From a virus: a DNA stretch of 64,000 nucleotides. The translations under genes were made by a program, and so were the position numbers. The stretch covers positions 1-64,000 of the IMG/VR virus record IMGVR_UViG_3300049914_000251; one strand, written 5' to 3'. Within the stretch, counting starts at the first letter, position 1. Every line of letters begins with the position of its first letter. A model generated the notes under the pieces. That model saw only the letters and a program-made list of their open reading frames with translations, was not told the origin of the DNA and ran no database searches. Shown piece by piece: positions 17,180-26,252 of this stretch.

Positions 17180-17929
17180 TTACCTCTTGTTCTGCATGTC
17201 AGCTCTCCCGGCCAAAACATGCTTTGGAGACATCAGACCATCTATATCTCCGTGCCCGTAATACAACCCGTTCAGTACCTGATTACCCCGGACCTCTTTT
17301 TCAGTTTCAATATCCTCTGCTTCATGCAGCAGATAAATACCGCCTATCATAGCCAGCACAAAAGCATCCGTAGCATCGGTCCTCTCTTTAGCATGCGCGA
17401 GTCTGGATTTAAACCCGAAATAATGTTCCGTCAACACAGCTACTTGCTGCTTAGTCTTTGGATATGAACATTCTGGATCTGCGCATAAAAACTTCTTCAG
17501 CCACACTGGAGAACACCACAGCTGACGAATTCCCTCAAAAAACAACAACATTCTGAGCATACCACTCAGTTCCCCGGTAGTGTATGAATTAAACGACATC
17601 CTTTGCCTGGTATAATCCTCTATAACCACCAGATCTACCTTCACAGATTTAACCATGTCTACCATAGACTTTGCAGCGCTTATACGTTCTGCCGTAGAAT
17701 TCCCAGCCTCTACCTGGGACTCGAACAAAAGAGTATACCTCTTATCCCTTTGCCATAAAGGGAAAGCTAACATATCAACTCCGACCACTCCCGAATATTT
17801 CACGGCCAGATCAATTCCGACTACTGTCCGAGACAAATACCCTGACGTACCTACTTCCTCACCCAGATCGCCACACAACCCATGTGGCTGACTACAATAA
17901 CAAGTAGGATCCGAACACTCTCTCACCAT
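17180..17929 (-). CDS. RuvC-like Holliday junction resolvase
   Basis: 249 residues. RNase H-fold acidic positions are visible: GIDLAVKYSG (Asp near 40), VVIEDYTRQR (Glu near 104) and ERTDATDAFVLAM (Asp near 187). This spacing fits RuvC and phage resolvases that cut four-way junctions. An unusual N-terminal Cys-rich start (CSDPTCYCSQPHGLCG) may bind a metal. It directly precedes recA with a 2-nt gap, so junction formation and resolution are probably co-expressed. Confidence 0.82.
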   Translation of the reverse strand: MVRECSDPTCYCSQPHGLCGDLGEEVGTSGYLSRTVVGIDLAVKYSGVVGVDMLAFPLWQRDKRYTLLFESQVEAGNSTAERISAAKSMVDMVKSVKVDLVVIEDYTRQRMSFNSYTTGELSGMLRMLLFFEGIRQLWCSPVWLKKFLCADPECSYPKTKQQVAVLTEHYFGFKSRLAHAKERTDATDAFVLAMIGGIYLLHEAEDIETEKEVRGNQVLNGLYYGHGDIDGLMSPKHVLAGRADMQNKR

Positions 17930-17958
17930 ACCTAACCCCCTCTATGACAATAATCAGA

Positions 17959-18576
17959 TCATCCTCGTTCCGGCTCATTTTTAACTTCTCTATTTAACCA
18001 CTCCTCATTCGGTATAGCGTATACCGCCTCTACGTGAAACGCGCTCCAACAATCTGCAAAATGCAACATCAGAGTAAGCGGAGTTTCCTTCCCAGACATG
18101 TCCTTATTAGCACTTATATATTGACCGTCATGGCCTGCTATGGCTTGCGCCTCCCACGTCTTAAGCTTCACAAAATGGGACACCGTGACAACAGAACGTA
18201 TCGCGTGGTCCAAATACACCGGCCTATTATTGTTCTCATTAATGGTGTACCCTTGGTTCCACTTAGGAACATAATAAGGCCTTCCCTCTGTTCCAAGCTT
18301 ACCAATATCATGAAATAACCCCACCAGGATACACGACTCTCCCGACACTTGCTTCATATCTTTAAGCAACACCTTACGCAATCTCAGCAAGATCTCAGTT
18401 ACCATGACACTGTGACACAACAAACCACCGTTAAAAGAGCCATGATAATTGCGACTTGCCGGAGCCGTCTTATACCCTAATTTCTCCACGTAATCAAAAA
18501 GCTCCGGCACTCCCTTGCGTCCACATATAGCGTCCTTAAGTTGCTTATACTTAGGCTCTATCTCTTGCAAACTCAC
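17959..18576 (-). CDS. HD-domain phosphohydrolase
   Basis: 205 residues from a probable GTG start. The HD metal ligands are visible: LLCHSVMV, LFHDIGK, IAGHDGQY and LHFADCWSA. Such phage proteins may hydrolyse nucleotides or cyclic nucleotides; the sequence does not show which. It lies between the ssDNA-binding candidate and the resolvase. A dNTPase-like or anti-signalling role is inference only. Confidence 0.78.
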   Translation of the reverse strand: MSLQEIEPKYKQLKDAICGRKGVPELFDYVEKLGYKTAPASRNYHGSFNGGLLCHSVMVTEILLRLRKVLLKDMKQVSGESCILVGLFHDIGKLGTEGRPYYVPKWNQGYTINENNNRPVYLDHAIRSVVTVSHFVKLKTWEAQAIAGHDGQYISANKDMSGKETPLTLMLHFADCWSAFHVEAVYAIPNEEWLNREVKNEPERG

Positions 18577-18590
18577 GCATTTCCCACTTT

Positions 18591-19496
18591 CTATTTATCG
18601 AGGTTAGTCAACAGCTCCTCAAAATCCGTTGATGGAACATCCGGGTCAGCAGTTTTAACTGCCTCTACTTTGGCTCCTGCCGAAGCTCCCGCATGTGCCG
18701 GTCCAGTTGGTCCTACTGGAGTATCAACTGTTTTACCCAACTTATTCTCCCCGGCATCTATATCCAGCAAAGACTCCACGCTCTCAGAAGAAGCAGTTAC
18801 ACCTGTGGCCTCATCAGCAAACACCTCGTCGCCAATGTCTTCAACATTGACCTTACCGCCCTTTCTAACAGCCTTAGAAACTGCCACTGTTAGCTCCTGC
18901 TTATTAAGAGTCTTACCCAACAATCGCCCTATGTCCTGACGATGTTCCGCCTTGAAAAGAAACTTAGCTCGCTCTTTTAGCTCCGGAGATGCCATCCAAA
19001 AACATCCTTTGGTGGACACATCTATATCATATTTCTGATAATCCTTGCCCTGGCACGTTATGATCAGATCCTTCTGCCGGAGATCTCCGTGTTCACTTGT
19101 TCTATCACTCAGCACACCAAACTTATCGTTACCATATACCCATGCCTTCACCCTGAAATTGGTAGGCGGAATCACCGTCCCCTTATTATTAGTGATGTAC
19201 TCAAAGATGTGAGTAACGAATCTTCGAGTAGGCATGCTTACAGCAGATTCCCTTCCCTGAGTTGCATGCTTACAAGCGGGACAATTCTCATCGACCTCGC
19301 CTTTGCTCACAATCTCGTAATCACCCAGGCACTCACAGTATCCGGTATCCGTGACCCAGTGCACCACGGCGCAAATAGGTTCCTTATCAAGCATACAGAT
19401 GCGCCTTTTCTCGCCCTTCTCCAACCCCTTGAACTGCTCCATGTCGAATACAGTGGAGACCTTGTTCGACTGATCATAACTCATCGGTTTAGCCAT
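18591..19496 (-). CDS. Putative ssDNA-binding protein (gp32-like)
   Basis: 301 residues from MAKPMSYDQ with GAGGAGG upstream. The core contains a CECLG and CPACKHA Cys set (about 50-75), a strand-rich region with PTRRFVTHIFEY, and a long acidic C-terminal tail with repeated Asp and Glu ending DFEELLTNLDK. A zinc-containing OB-type core with an acidic tail is the organisation of T4 gp32-like SSBs. The neighbourhood of recA and resolvase supports it. Sequence similarity is not strong enough to be certain. Confidence 0.65.
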   Translation of the reverse strand: MAKPMSYDQSNKVSTVFDMEQFKGLEKGEKRRICMLDKEPICAVVHWVTDTGYCECLGDYEIVSKGEVDENCPACKHATQGRESAVSMPTRRFVTHIFEYITNNKGTVIPPTNFRVKAWVYGNDKFGVLSDRTSEHGDLRQKDLIITCQGKDYQKYDIDVSTKGCFWMASPELKERAKFLFKAEHRQDIGRLLGKTLNKQELTVAVSKAVRKGGKVNVEDIGDEVFADEATGVTASSESVESLLDIDAGENKLGKTVDTPVGPTGPAHAGASAGAKVEAVKTADPDVPSTDFEELLTNLDK

Positions 19497-19501
19497 GCTT
19501 C

Positions 19502-20659
19502 TTACCTCCTCTTCCTTAAATACAAGATTAAAATGAAAACCGTCAAAACACCAAGCCACAGCCACACCAAACCCCACAGCCACCGATAATTTGAAGCTGC
19601 TTTTATGACCGGAGTTACTGTAGGCGAAGGTGTTATCGTTACCACAGGAGTCTGACTCGGTGTTATATTTCCACCCGGCGTCGGAGTCACTACAGGAGCC
19701 TCTGTTGGTATTATCGTTACCACAGGAGACTCTGTAGGCGTTATATTTCCACCATTAATCGGAGTCACTACTGGAGGCGGCACATAACCGCCACCACCAG
19801 ACACTGGCGTCGATATAGGAATAGTTTCATTTCCACCGGATGGACTCGGTGTTACCTCAGGAGTAACTTCTGGCGTCACCGTAGGAGTAACTTCTGGCGT
19901 CACCGTAGGAGTAACTTCTGGCGTCACCGTAGGAGTAACTTCTGGAATCGGACTCGGAGTTATCTCAGGAATCGGACTCGGAGTTATCTCAGGAATCGGA
20001 CTCGGAGTTATCTCAGGAATCGGACTCGGAGTAACTAATACCGATGTCGGACAAACGATCGTTCTGAAATTAGCGATGACCGTATAACCGGTAGACACCG
20101 TGAACTCAAACGGATTAAGATAATACGTACCGCCATTTATTGTCCAGCTTACGAACTCACAGCAACTACCAGGCACCGCCTTGATCTCTAATTGAGAACC
20201 TCTGTGTATAGGCCAGTAGAACGGAGTTTCTACCCCCATACCATATACTTCGACGGCACCACAACCACCAGATTTAAGAACAGTCAAATTAAAACAATCA
20301 GGACACCCCGGAGTAATAACTGGAGTAGACGTCGGTGTCGGCGTCGGTGTAGGTGTAGGTGTCGGTGTAGGTGTCGGTGTCGGAATAGGCGTAGGTGTCG
20401 GTGTCGGAGTAGGCGTACACGTCGGTGTCGGCGTCGGTGTAGGCGTAGGCGTAGACGTAGGCGTAGGCGTAGGCGTACGCGTAGGCGTACACGTCGGTGT
20501 AGGCGTACACGTCGGTGTAGGCGTCGGTGTCGGCGTAGGCGTACACGTCGGTGTCGGCGTCGGTGTCGGCGGCGGACACGCTGAAACTGGAGCTGCCGCG
20601 AACATCAACCCCATTGCTAAAACCAATACCATCACACACAGCAATATTTTATTCTTCAT
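19502..20659 (-). CDS. Secreted proline/threonine-repeat protein with C-terminal membrane anchor
   Basis: 385 residues. An N-terminal signal peptide (about 1-27, [17 protein letters not shown] then AAAPVSA) leads into about 85 residues of PT and CTPT repeats. A compact Cys-containing domain (about 118-205) resembles a bacterial extracellular repeat ([18 protein letters not shown]). Then come repeats of the type PSPIPEIT and TVTPEV, and a C-terminal transmembrane helix with RKRR. The layout is that of a cell-surface protein, unusual in a replication region. It may alter the infected cell envelope or be a captured host gene; superinfection exclusion is a guess. Confidence 0.8.
   Translation of the reverse strand: MKNKILLCVMVLVLAMGLMFAAAPVSACPPPTPTPTPTCTPTPTPTPTPTCTPTPTCTPTRTPTPTPTSTPTPTPTPTPTCTPTPTPTPTPIPTPTPTPTPTPTPTPTPTSTPVITPGCPDCFNLTVLKSGGCGAVEVYGMGVETPFYWPIHRGSQLEIKAVPGSCCEFVSWTINGGTYYLNPFEFTVSTGYTVIANFRTIVCPTSVLVTPSPIPEITPSPIPEITPSPIPEITPSPIPEVTPTVTPEVTPTVTPEVTPTVTPEVTPEVTPSPSGGNETIPISTPVSGGGGYVPPPVVTPINGGNITPTESPVVTIIPTEAPVVTPTPGGNITPSQTPVVTITPSPTVTPVIKAASNYRWLWGLVWLWLGVLTVFILILYLRKRR
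19858..20036 (-). repeat. Tandem repeats within surface-protein gene (TVTPEV and PSPIPEIT units)
   Basis: Near-perfect 24-nt tandem DNA repeats encode two successive peptide repeat blocks: about three TVTPEV-type units (19858-19937) and four PSPIPEIT units (19938-20036). The near identity at DNA level suggests recent slippage expansion. Confidence 0.85.
20315..20577 (-). repeat. Low-complexity PT/CTPT repeat tract
   Basis: A tract built from GT(A/C)GG(C/T)-type hexamers on the plus strand encodes alternating Pro-Thr with occasional Cys. It causes long spurious arginine-rich frames on the opposite strand. Length variation between related genomes would be expected. Confidence 0.85.
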
Positions 20660-20686
20660 AATACCCCCTATCTATTTTCTACTTCC

Positions 20687-20869
20687 TTATTTTGGAGTAA
20701 ATACAGCCACTATCGGCTTCTTACCAGCTTTTATCTGAGCACTCACCTCAAAAAGCAACGAATTCATTGCCTCAGGTCCATTAACAAACCCGTCCCAGCT
20801 TACTGTATATTCTACCTCAACCGCACTCGCCAAACATACGTTATAATCCTTAACCCTTGAATAGTCCAT
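20687..20869 (-). CDS. Small hypothetical protein
   Basis: 60 residues with AAAGGAGG upstream. Mixed alpha/beta pattern without motifs; ends [10 protein letters not shown]. It immediately precedes the surface-protein gene. No family recognised. Confidence 0.65.
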   Translation of the reverse strand: MDYSRVKDYNVCLASAVEVEYTVSWDGFVNGPEAMNSLLFEVSAQIKAGKKPIVAVFTPK

Positions 20870-20896
20870 GCTCCCTCCTTTAATCCTTTAATTTAT

Positions 20897-21385
20897 CTAT
20901 TCTATCTCCCCAAGAATATTTCCTGTCCTCAGTAACGATGCCATTGCGTTAGCATCACCTTTAGCCTGCAAGAACAACATATATCTGCGCTCTACCGCCT
21001 TATGGTACACATCAACCACATCAATAGCATTTTGAACTTCGTTCAGCTTTAACCGCATATCCACAGTCATAGTGCGCCTGACTGATGCCCGCTCTTCCCA
21101 GTTTATACCTTTGCCCAGCAACTCCGGAACTGTTTGTGCCACAGCCTCATCCTGCTTCTTCTCAATATTAAACTCCAGCGATCTCTTAGCAGCTACCATT
21201 TTAACCTTAATACGTGCAAATTCCAGAAGTATCTCTTCCAACCTAGCACAAATGCCCCTCACCTTTGGAATAAACTGATACAACTCCCGGGCACCTTCCT
21301 GACTCCATGTAGGATTCATACCTATCTCATACGACAGTGCTTCCTGCACAAGCTTATTAAAATGATCAATGTTAATACCTTCCAC
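20897..21385 (-). CDS. Hypothetical helical protein
   Basis: 162 residues from GTG with GAGGAAGG upstream, overlapping the upstream stop (TAGTG). Long amphipathic helices suggest a coiled-coil or helical-bundle protein. No catalytic motif seen. Co-directional and coupled with the next upstream gene. Confidence 0.65.
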   Translation of the reverse strand: MEGINIDHFNKLVQEALSYEIGMNPTWSQEGARELYQFIPKVRGICARLEEILLEFARIKVKMVAAKRSLEFNIEKKQDEAVAQTVPELLGKGINWEERASVRRTMTVDMRLKLNEVQNAIDVVDVYHKAVERRYMLFLQAKGDANAMASLLRTGNILGEIE

Positions 21386-21732
21386 TATGCCTTCCTCACC
21401 AGATGCAACTCAGTCACCCCAACGACCCTTTTCCCTCTCAGCACTGTGCACCTGCGAGCATTTGGTTCACCCTCAAACTTTGCCTCTGTCATCCTTATAC
21501 GATAAACTATTACGCACAGGGAACATAAGCGTCTGGTAAACTTATTCTCGCCCATCAAGGATACCAACGCCATGCACCACACCGGCATGGCCTTCCTCGA
21601 AAGCTCTTCCTGCTCCATAAGATACTTACGTATGCTTTTCGTGGCCTCTTCCTGAATAAAAGTTACCGCCTGCTCCCACGTAGCCATAGCGCCATCACTA
21701 GGAGTAACTGCTGATTTCAAAGCCTCTTCCAC
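21385..21732 (-). CDS. Hypothetical protein
   Basis: 115 residues from GTG with GAGGAG upstream. The N-terminal two thirds is helical with two Cys near the middle (LCSLCV), ending in a short basic beta-like segment. Translationally coupled with the downstream helical protein. No family recognised. Confidence 0.62.
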   Translation of the reverse strand: MEEALKSAVTPSDGAMATWEQAVTFIQEEATKSIRKYLMEQEELSRKAMPVWCMALVSLMGENKFTRRLCSLCVIVYRIRMTEAKFEGEPNARRCTVLRGKRVVGVTELHLVRKA

Positions 21733-21742
21733 TTTCGCTCCT

Positions 21743-22030
21743 CTAGTCTATCTTGGGCTTAATATCGGAAGATACTTTAGCCCTCCCATGTACAAAAACC
21801 TGCGTAACTAACGCAGCTTTGTTCTTAGCCTGTTCTATTGTCAACGCCTCATGAACCAAACCGAAAGCTATGCACTTCTTACTCCCAATAGCAATAGCCT
21901 TATCTATACGGTCCTGTAAAGTGATTAGCTCCGGATAATTTTCCAGATCCTCATCATTCAACTTTATTTCTAACCCGTGCATCTCATAAGGCATCTCACC
22001 ACGAAATTTAGCTGTTACCATCACTTCCAT
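21743..22030 (-). CDS. Hypothetical protein
   Basis: 95 residues with GAGGG upstream. It starts with a beta strand (VTAKFRGEMPYEM) followed by helices and a final basic strand. It looks like a small folded alpha/beta protein; no known motif. Confidence 0.62.
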   Translation of the reverse strand: MEVMVTAKFRGEMPYEMHGLEIKLNDEDLENYPELITLQDRIDKAIAIGSKKCIAFGLVHEALTIEQAKNKAALVTQVFVHGRAKVSSDIKPKID

Positions 22031-22032
22031 TT

Positions 22033-22257
22033 TTAACCCTCTTTTCTAACTTTTTGATGAAACCCATAACCACAAGATTTGCACGTCCGCTCCAGATATT
22101 CATCTGAAACGTAACAGTTGTCGCCACAATGCTGTGTATAGCAATAAAGCTTAGAGTAAACCTCAAACCCGTCACCCATCAAAGAGCCAAACCCACATTT
22201 GGGACATGGCTTATCCAACAGTGTAAACTCGACCAGCTCAACCCCATAAATTTTCAT
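22033..22257 (-). CDS. Small zinc-ribbon protein
   Basis: 74 residues with AAGGAGG. CPKCG and CKSCGYG pairs flank a middle with three further Cys (LYCYTQHCGDNC). This is a probable zinc ribbon, one of many in this genome. Function unknown. Confidence 0.65.
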   Translation of the reverse strand: MKIYGVELVEFTLLDKPCPKCGFGSLMGDGFEVYSKLYCYTQHCGDNCYVSDEYLERTCKSCGYGFHQKVRKEG

Positions 22258-22259
22258 AT

Positions 22260-22586
22260 TTACCTCCTTTTATGTTCAGGATTTAACCCTATTCTGTGTA
22301 ATAAAATAGCCAGAGGCCATCCTACCGGAATTACAAAAAACGTGACTGCCATAAGAGATAAATTCTCCGTCCTCCGAAGAACCTGCTTCTTAACTGTTCT
22401 GGTTAATCTTATCCTCAACCTGCAATACGGAGCTTTAAAATTCATGAACCAGTTGCCGTGTTCGGCGTCGTAATCATCAAACGTCCGCTTCATGCCACTT
22501 ACCTTTGACCAAGGCTCATGACAATGAACGCACGTCATCTCCGGATACTGTAACTTATGCCCCATCAATTTACAAATTATCTTCAT
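22260..22586 (-). CDS. Small zinc-knuckle protein with hydrophobic helix
   Basis: 108 residues. An N-terminal CVHCHEPW knuckle near residue 19 is followed by a basic helix and a hydrophobic segment (LMAVTFFVIPVGWPLAILL) that may insert in the membrane. Its ATG overlaps the stop of the newly found 52-residue gene (ATGA). Confidence 0.6.
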   Translation of the reverse strand: MKIICKLMGHKLQYPEMTCVHCHEPWSKVSGMKRTFDDYDAEHGNWFMNFKAPYCRLRIRLTRTVKKQVLRRTENLSLMAVTFFVIPVGWPLAILLHRIGLNPEHKRR

Positions 22587-22741
22587 TTTCTAACCCTCAG
22601 CATCTTACCATGATCCAGCAACACCACGCCGTCAAACAAAAACCACATGCTATACTTTAAATCCAAAACCAATTCTTGATTCCCGCAAACTGATATATCC
22701 TTATCAAATCTCCAGAAACCAAAGCCGCTCATCAGTGCCAT
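22583..22741 (-). CDS. Small hypothetical protein (52 aa), gap-filling
   Basis: An ATG at 22739-22741 opens 52 codons ending in ATGA overlap with the next gene; its own start overlaps the preceding stop (TGATG). The product is compact and beta-like (GFGFWRFDKDIS, MWFLFDGVVLLDHG). AAGGATTG precedes the start. Perfect coupling on both sides supports it. Confidence 0.6.
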   Translation of the reverse strand: MALMSGFGFWRFDKDISVCGNQELVLDLKYSMWFLFDGVVLLDHGKMLRVRK

Positions 22742-22857
22742 CAATCCTTATTACCTCTCCTGTTGTAAGGGTCATCTTCTGGAAAGACATAAGGCAGTGC
22801 GAAGCAAAATAGCAGTGCTACAATCACTACTACAAGAATGACCGTATTCAAGCTCAT
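22741..22857 (-). CDS. Tiny single-span membrane protein (38 aa)
   Basis: Starts in ATGA overlap with the polymerase stop. The first 25 residues are a strongly hydrophobic helix (VILVVVIVALLFCFALP) followed by an acidic/basic tail. The arrangement fits a small inner-membrane peptide. Function unknown. Confidence 0.6.
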   Translation of the reverse strand: MSLNTVILVVVIVALLFCFALPYVFPEDDPYNRRGNKD

Positions 22858-25451
22858 GCTAACAAGCTCTCTACTTTCACGCTCTTCCTATCTAGGAATA
22901 CCTCGCACTTCACTACCGCCTTAAAATCCATAACATCATTCTCAGTTAATGACGTTGGATACTTATCCAGCCGCTTCTGAAAATTACTTCCCTCTATTAG
23001 TATTATATTACTTCCCTTGTACTTTGTCAACAACTTCACTAGTTCCTGCGCCTGAGAATTGGTAATACCGTCCTGTAGTTTAAGCACTATCTCTTTAGAA
23101 GGACCTGCTGGCGCGACATTAGCTGGAACAGCCTCTAATACCTCTGTAGTCTTGACAGGCTCTTGCTTTTCCTCAACTACTACCTTTTCCACCACCTTCT
23201 CTTTGACCCTGTCTGTTCCACTCAGACCCATAATAACCTTCCATTGCTCCGCCCCGAAAACTTCTTTCATCTTTCCCCAATTATCACCCTTCTTAATCGT
23301 AATCGTGATCTTGGGAAAGTCCTTAATAGGAAATACCATTGCATCGATAACAGCGTTAATAACCTCTTGATCCGGAACATCCTCCCTTGCCATAAATAGC
23401 AGTGAGTCATGATTGGTATGTATCATTATCACCTTTTGCGACAGCCCAATCACCGTATTCAACTGCACCTGGCATTTCTCAAAAAACCTTTTAATCAATA
23501 TCCTGGCAGCTCGTACCATAGCTATCTTTAATATATCACCACCGGTCCCCTGGATTATCCTGTTCACCGAGGCCCTTTCAGCCTTAGCCTGCGCCTGCCT
23601 GCCTTCCATGAAAAACTCAGGCACCACTTGGATCCTGCCGAAATACGTCACTACTTTCTTAGAAATCCTGGCTCTATCTCTCACACGCTCTATGTACAAA
23701 GCCACAGCAGGACGCACCTCAAAATACTTTGCCAGAAGCTGTCTCGCAGCTTCTCTGGTCTTACCTTGTCTCTGAGCCAGTCCAACTTCAGTTAGTCCAT
23801 ACGGAATAGCATGATTCAAAGGCTTACCAATATTCTGCCTCTGTTCCTTCGTAACCTGTGACACTGGAATTCCCAGCACATCCGCAGCCACCATAGAATG
23901 AATATCATCCATGCGCTCGAACTGCGCCAGCAACGTAGGCTCCGGTGCTAAAGCAGCCAATATTTTTGACTCTATCTGGTCGTAATCAGCCTCCCACAAC
24001 TTCCATCCCTTAAAAGGTATAATAGAACACCTGGGCACAGTATCAACCTCATAGGCTACTTCACCGCTCCTGAGAATTACCCACCTCCTACCCTTCCACT
24101 CAGACCGCCTCTCAAACTTACCGTCAGGCCCGAACACCTCACCCAGCTTCTTATTCCCCAACTCTGGCAGCAGCTTCCTCAGGTCCTCACCCGGCTTATA
24201 CTCGATGCCAAACTCCTTCAGCATAGCCTGCTTGAACTCTGCATTGGTAGGATATCCGGCATAAGCCGACATGATAATAACATGCCACTCTTTAGATCTG
24301 GCAATATTCTGACAATTTGGTCCTGAAGATGTGAACCTGCCTGATGAAGCTCCTATTGTCCCGAACAAAGTATGTATCATATCGTTTTCGTCGGCATGCT
24401 TCAAATATCCCTTCTCCGGACTGTAGAATTCCTCAGCGCTTTTACAAAGCTCCCTATATGTCAATACCAAATGCACTATGGGCCAGTCATCCTGTATCTT
24501 CTCCAGGAACTGAGCATTAGTTGATGGATTTCCGGTCTTCTCAGACTTCTTAGTTATAGGCACTCCCAGCTTATCAAATAATATGTCACACAGCTGCTTC
24601 ACAGAATCGATGTTAAAATCTACTCTGTAGCCCAATCGCTCCGAACAGTAATCCATAATCTGCTGCCTGACCTCAACTGCCTCCTTAGACAACCTCTCAG
24701 ACTCAGCCCTCATATACTCCCGATCGAACAACAATCCCAGCATCTCCATGTCCACTACGTTAGGAATAAGTTCCATCTCTACCTTATACAGGAACTCGCC
24801 CGTAATCCTATGCCTCATCATATTGTGCAGCCTTAAAGAAAAATCGGCATCCGCCGATGAATACTCAGCCGCTGCCTCTACTCCAACGGTAGCAAACTTT
24901 ATATCCTTTTTCTTGGCTGTAGGAAACAGGTCAACTATCTTTTTCATCTTATAACTGAAATACTTCTCCACCAGATCCTTCAGTGCCAACTGCTCAGAAT
25001 TTCCTGCAGAACTCATGTCGCCCAGGTCAGCCGCTGCCCGCCTAAAGGCAATCAGTCCCTCACCAGCCAGATGAGTTTCTATCATGCTATCCCACGCGGG
25101 CTTAAAATCAATCCCCTCGTTCTTACATACCGTCAAATCATACTTGATATTATGCCCGCCCACCTGCTTGGCCGGGTTCTCCAATATAGGTTTGATGGCC
25201 TCGAGCACCACCTTAACCGGTAACTGAACTCCGTAATCGTGCCTTATAGGCACGTAATACCCCTCGCCCTCAGCAACGGCGAAGCTCACGCCGACTATTG
25301 GCTCACACGGCTTTAAAAGCATGTTGGGCTTATACAAGTCTTTGGTCTCTGTATCAAACGATATGACCGTAGCCTTATTCAGCTTATCCAACAGCTCGTT
25401 AAACTGTTCCGGAGTGTTTACCAGATGCCATCTTGTCGGACTTCTTAACAC
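22854..25451 (-). CDS. Family A DNA polymerase with 3'-5' exonuclease and extra C-terminal domain
   Basis: 865 residues from GTG with AGAGG. The exonuclease motifs are DTET (33-36), HNIKYD (100-105) and SSADADFS (198-205). The polymerase region has GRFTSSGPNCQNI (371-383), motif A ADYDQIESK (488-496), motif B KPLNHAIPYG (543-552) and motif C NHDS (680-683). Canonical enzymes have DYSQIE, an aromatic residue where His547 sits, and VHDE. About 70 extra residues lie between the primer-grip region and motif A. After residue 740 a charged linker leads to a separate alpha/beta domain (about 785-865) that recalls the C-terminal domain of DnaE. It is probably the main replicase, working with the phage clamp. 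No 5' nuclease domain is present. Confidence 0.9.
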   Translation of the reverse strand: MLRSPTRWHLVNTPEQFNELLDKLNKATVISFDTETKDLYKPNMLLKPCEPIVGVSFAVAEGEGYYVPIRHDYGVQLPVKVVLEAIKPILENPAKQVGGHNIKYDLTVCKNEGIDFKPAWDSMIETHLAGEGLIAFRRAAADLGDMSSAGNSEQLALKDLVEKYFSYKMKKIVDLFPTAKKKDIKFATVGVEAAAEYSSADADFSLRLHNMMRHRITGEFLYKVEMELIPNVVDMEMLGLLFDREYMRAESERLSKEAVEVRQQIMDYCSERLGYRVDFNIDSVKQLCDILFDKLGVPITKKSEKTGNPSTNAQFLEKIQDDWPIVHLVLTYRELCKSAEEFYSPEKGYLKHADENDMIHTLFGTIGASSGRFTSSGPNCQNIARSKEWHVIIMSAYAGYPTNAEFKQAMLKEFGIEYKPGEDLRKLLPELGNKKLGEVFGPDGKFERRSEWKGRRWVILRSGEVAYEVDTVPRCSIIPFKGWKLWEADYDQIESKILAALAPEPTLLAQFERMDDIHSMVAADVLGIPVSQVTKEQRQNIGKPLNHAIPYGLTEVGLAQRQGKTREAARQLLAKYFEVRPAVALYIERVRDRARISKKVVTYFGRIQVVPEFFMEGRQAQAKAERASVNRIIQGTGGDILKIAMVRAARILIKRFFEKCQVQLNTVIGLSQKVIMIHTNHDSLLFMAREDVPDQEVINAVIDAMVFPIKDFPKITITIKKGDNWGKMKEVFGAEQWKVIMGLSGTDRVKEKVVEKVVVEEKQEPVKTTEVLEAVPANVAPAGPSKEIVLKLQDGITNSQAQELVKLLTKYKGSNIILIEGSNFQKRLDKYPTSLTENDVMDFKAVVKCEVFLDRKSVKVESLLA

Positions 25452-25479
25452 TAACTACCTCTGCTTCCACAAAACAAGA

Positions 25480-25701
25480 TTACAACAAACCTGCACTCTT
25501 TAACCTGGCTTCTGCAATACTCAGCCACGTCTTAGACTCTTTAGGAGACTTCCAATGCCCGCACTGAACGCACCGCTTGCCCAGCTCCCGATGATCCATC
25601 CACGCATGCCTGCCCACCAAACATAATACCGCCATCCGCAACACACGAAAATCGAAACGCACATAAAAAGTGAACCAGTCCTTGTCCATGAACCATTTCA
25701 T
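25480..25701 (-). CDS. Small zinc-knuckle protein
   Basis: 73 residues. A hydrophobic aromatic N-terminus is followed by HAWMDHRELGKRCVQCGHWK, a probable zinc site using His and Cys. The start codon overlaps the upstream stop by 1 nt. Function unknown. Confidence 0.6.
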   Translation of the reverse strand: MKWFMDKDWFTFYVRFDFRVLRMAVLCLVGRHAWMDHRELGKRCVQCGHWKSPKESKTWLSIAEARLKSAGLL

Positions 25702-26252
25702 TATCTTGCCTCGTTCAACCCCAGTTTGGACACACGTGACCTAATAGCCCCAACGCTTCGGCCGTGCTTCTTAGCCAACTCAGCACAATTCTGACTAGCT
25801 AAAAAGAACTCCCCCTCCAACTGCTTATCCTCTTCTTCGGTCCATTTCCGCCCTTCCCGGGCTGGTCCTATGTTAGCCATAGCAGTAGGCTCATTCTTTC
25901 CTATGTTAGCAGTAGGCTCAGGTTCTGCACAGATCACCTTCTCCTTATTTACCACACCCGCTCCGATTATCCTCATCACATCGTAAAACATAGCGTCCTG
26001 CCCGGAATGATAACCTGCAGCATGACCCTGCTTAAAGCCCTCATGCAGGCCATCGACATATGCTCGCATAATAGCGGAATCTCCTTTATTTATACCAAGA
26101 GGATACGTGACAATCATATAAACTTTTCGCAGCCATGCCACTAATATGTTCAGCGGTATAGGATAACACACCGCCGCGTAAAAATTGAGGTCCCAGTAAC
26201 TGAAACCATACCCGAACGGAATCCCCTCTGCTTCACCCACTCTTTTCTTCAT
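25701..26252 (-). CDS. SANT/Myb-like DNA-binding protein
   Basis: 183 residues. The C-terminal 50 residues (RKWTEEEDKQLEGEF then CAELAKKHGRSVGAIRSRVSKLGL in outline) match a SANT/Myb-like helix-turn-helix of the kind seen in phage proteins. The N-terminal part is aromatic and hydrophobic with LNILVAWLRKVYMIV, and a Gly/Ala/Pro linker joins them. Possibly a transcription factor. A second SANT-like protein is at 30260-30874. Confidence 0.68.
   Translation of the reverse strand: MKKRVGEAEGIPFGYGFSYWDLNFYAAVCYPIPLNILVAWLRKVYMIVTYPLGINKGDSAIMRAYVDGLHEGFKQGHAAGYHSGQDAMFYDVMRIIGAGVVNKEKVICAEPEPTANIGKNEPTAMANIGPAREGRKWTEEEDKQLEGEFFLASQNCAELAKKHGRSVGAIRSRVSKLGLNEAR

Noticed and set aside
19858-20577. 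Repeat tract as a CRISPR array
   Set aside because: Repeats are in frame, contiguous and without unique spacers; they encode peptide repeats.
20192-20584. Long arginine-rich plus-strand frame opposite the surface protein
   Set aside because: It is the complement of a PT-repeat tract; composition is purely repeat-driven and has no ribosome site.
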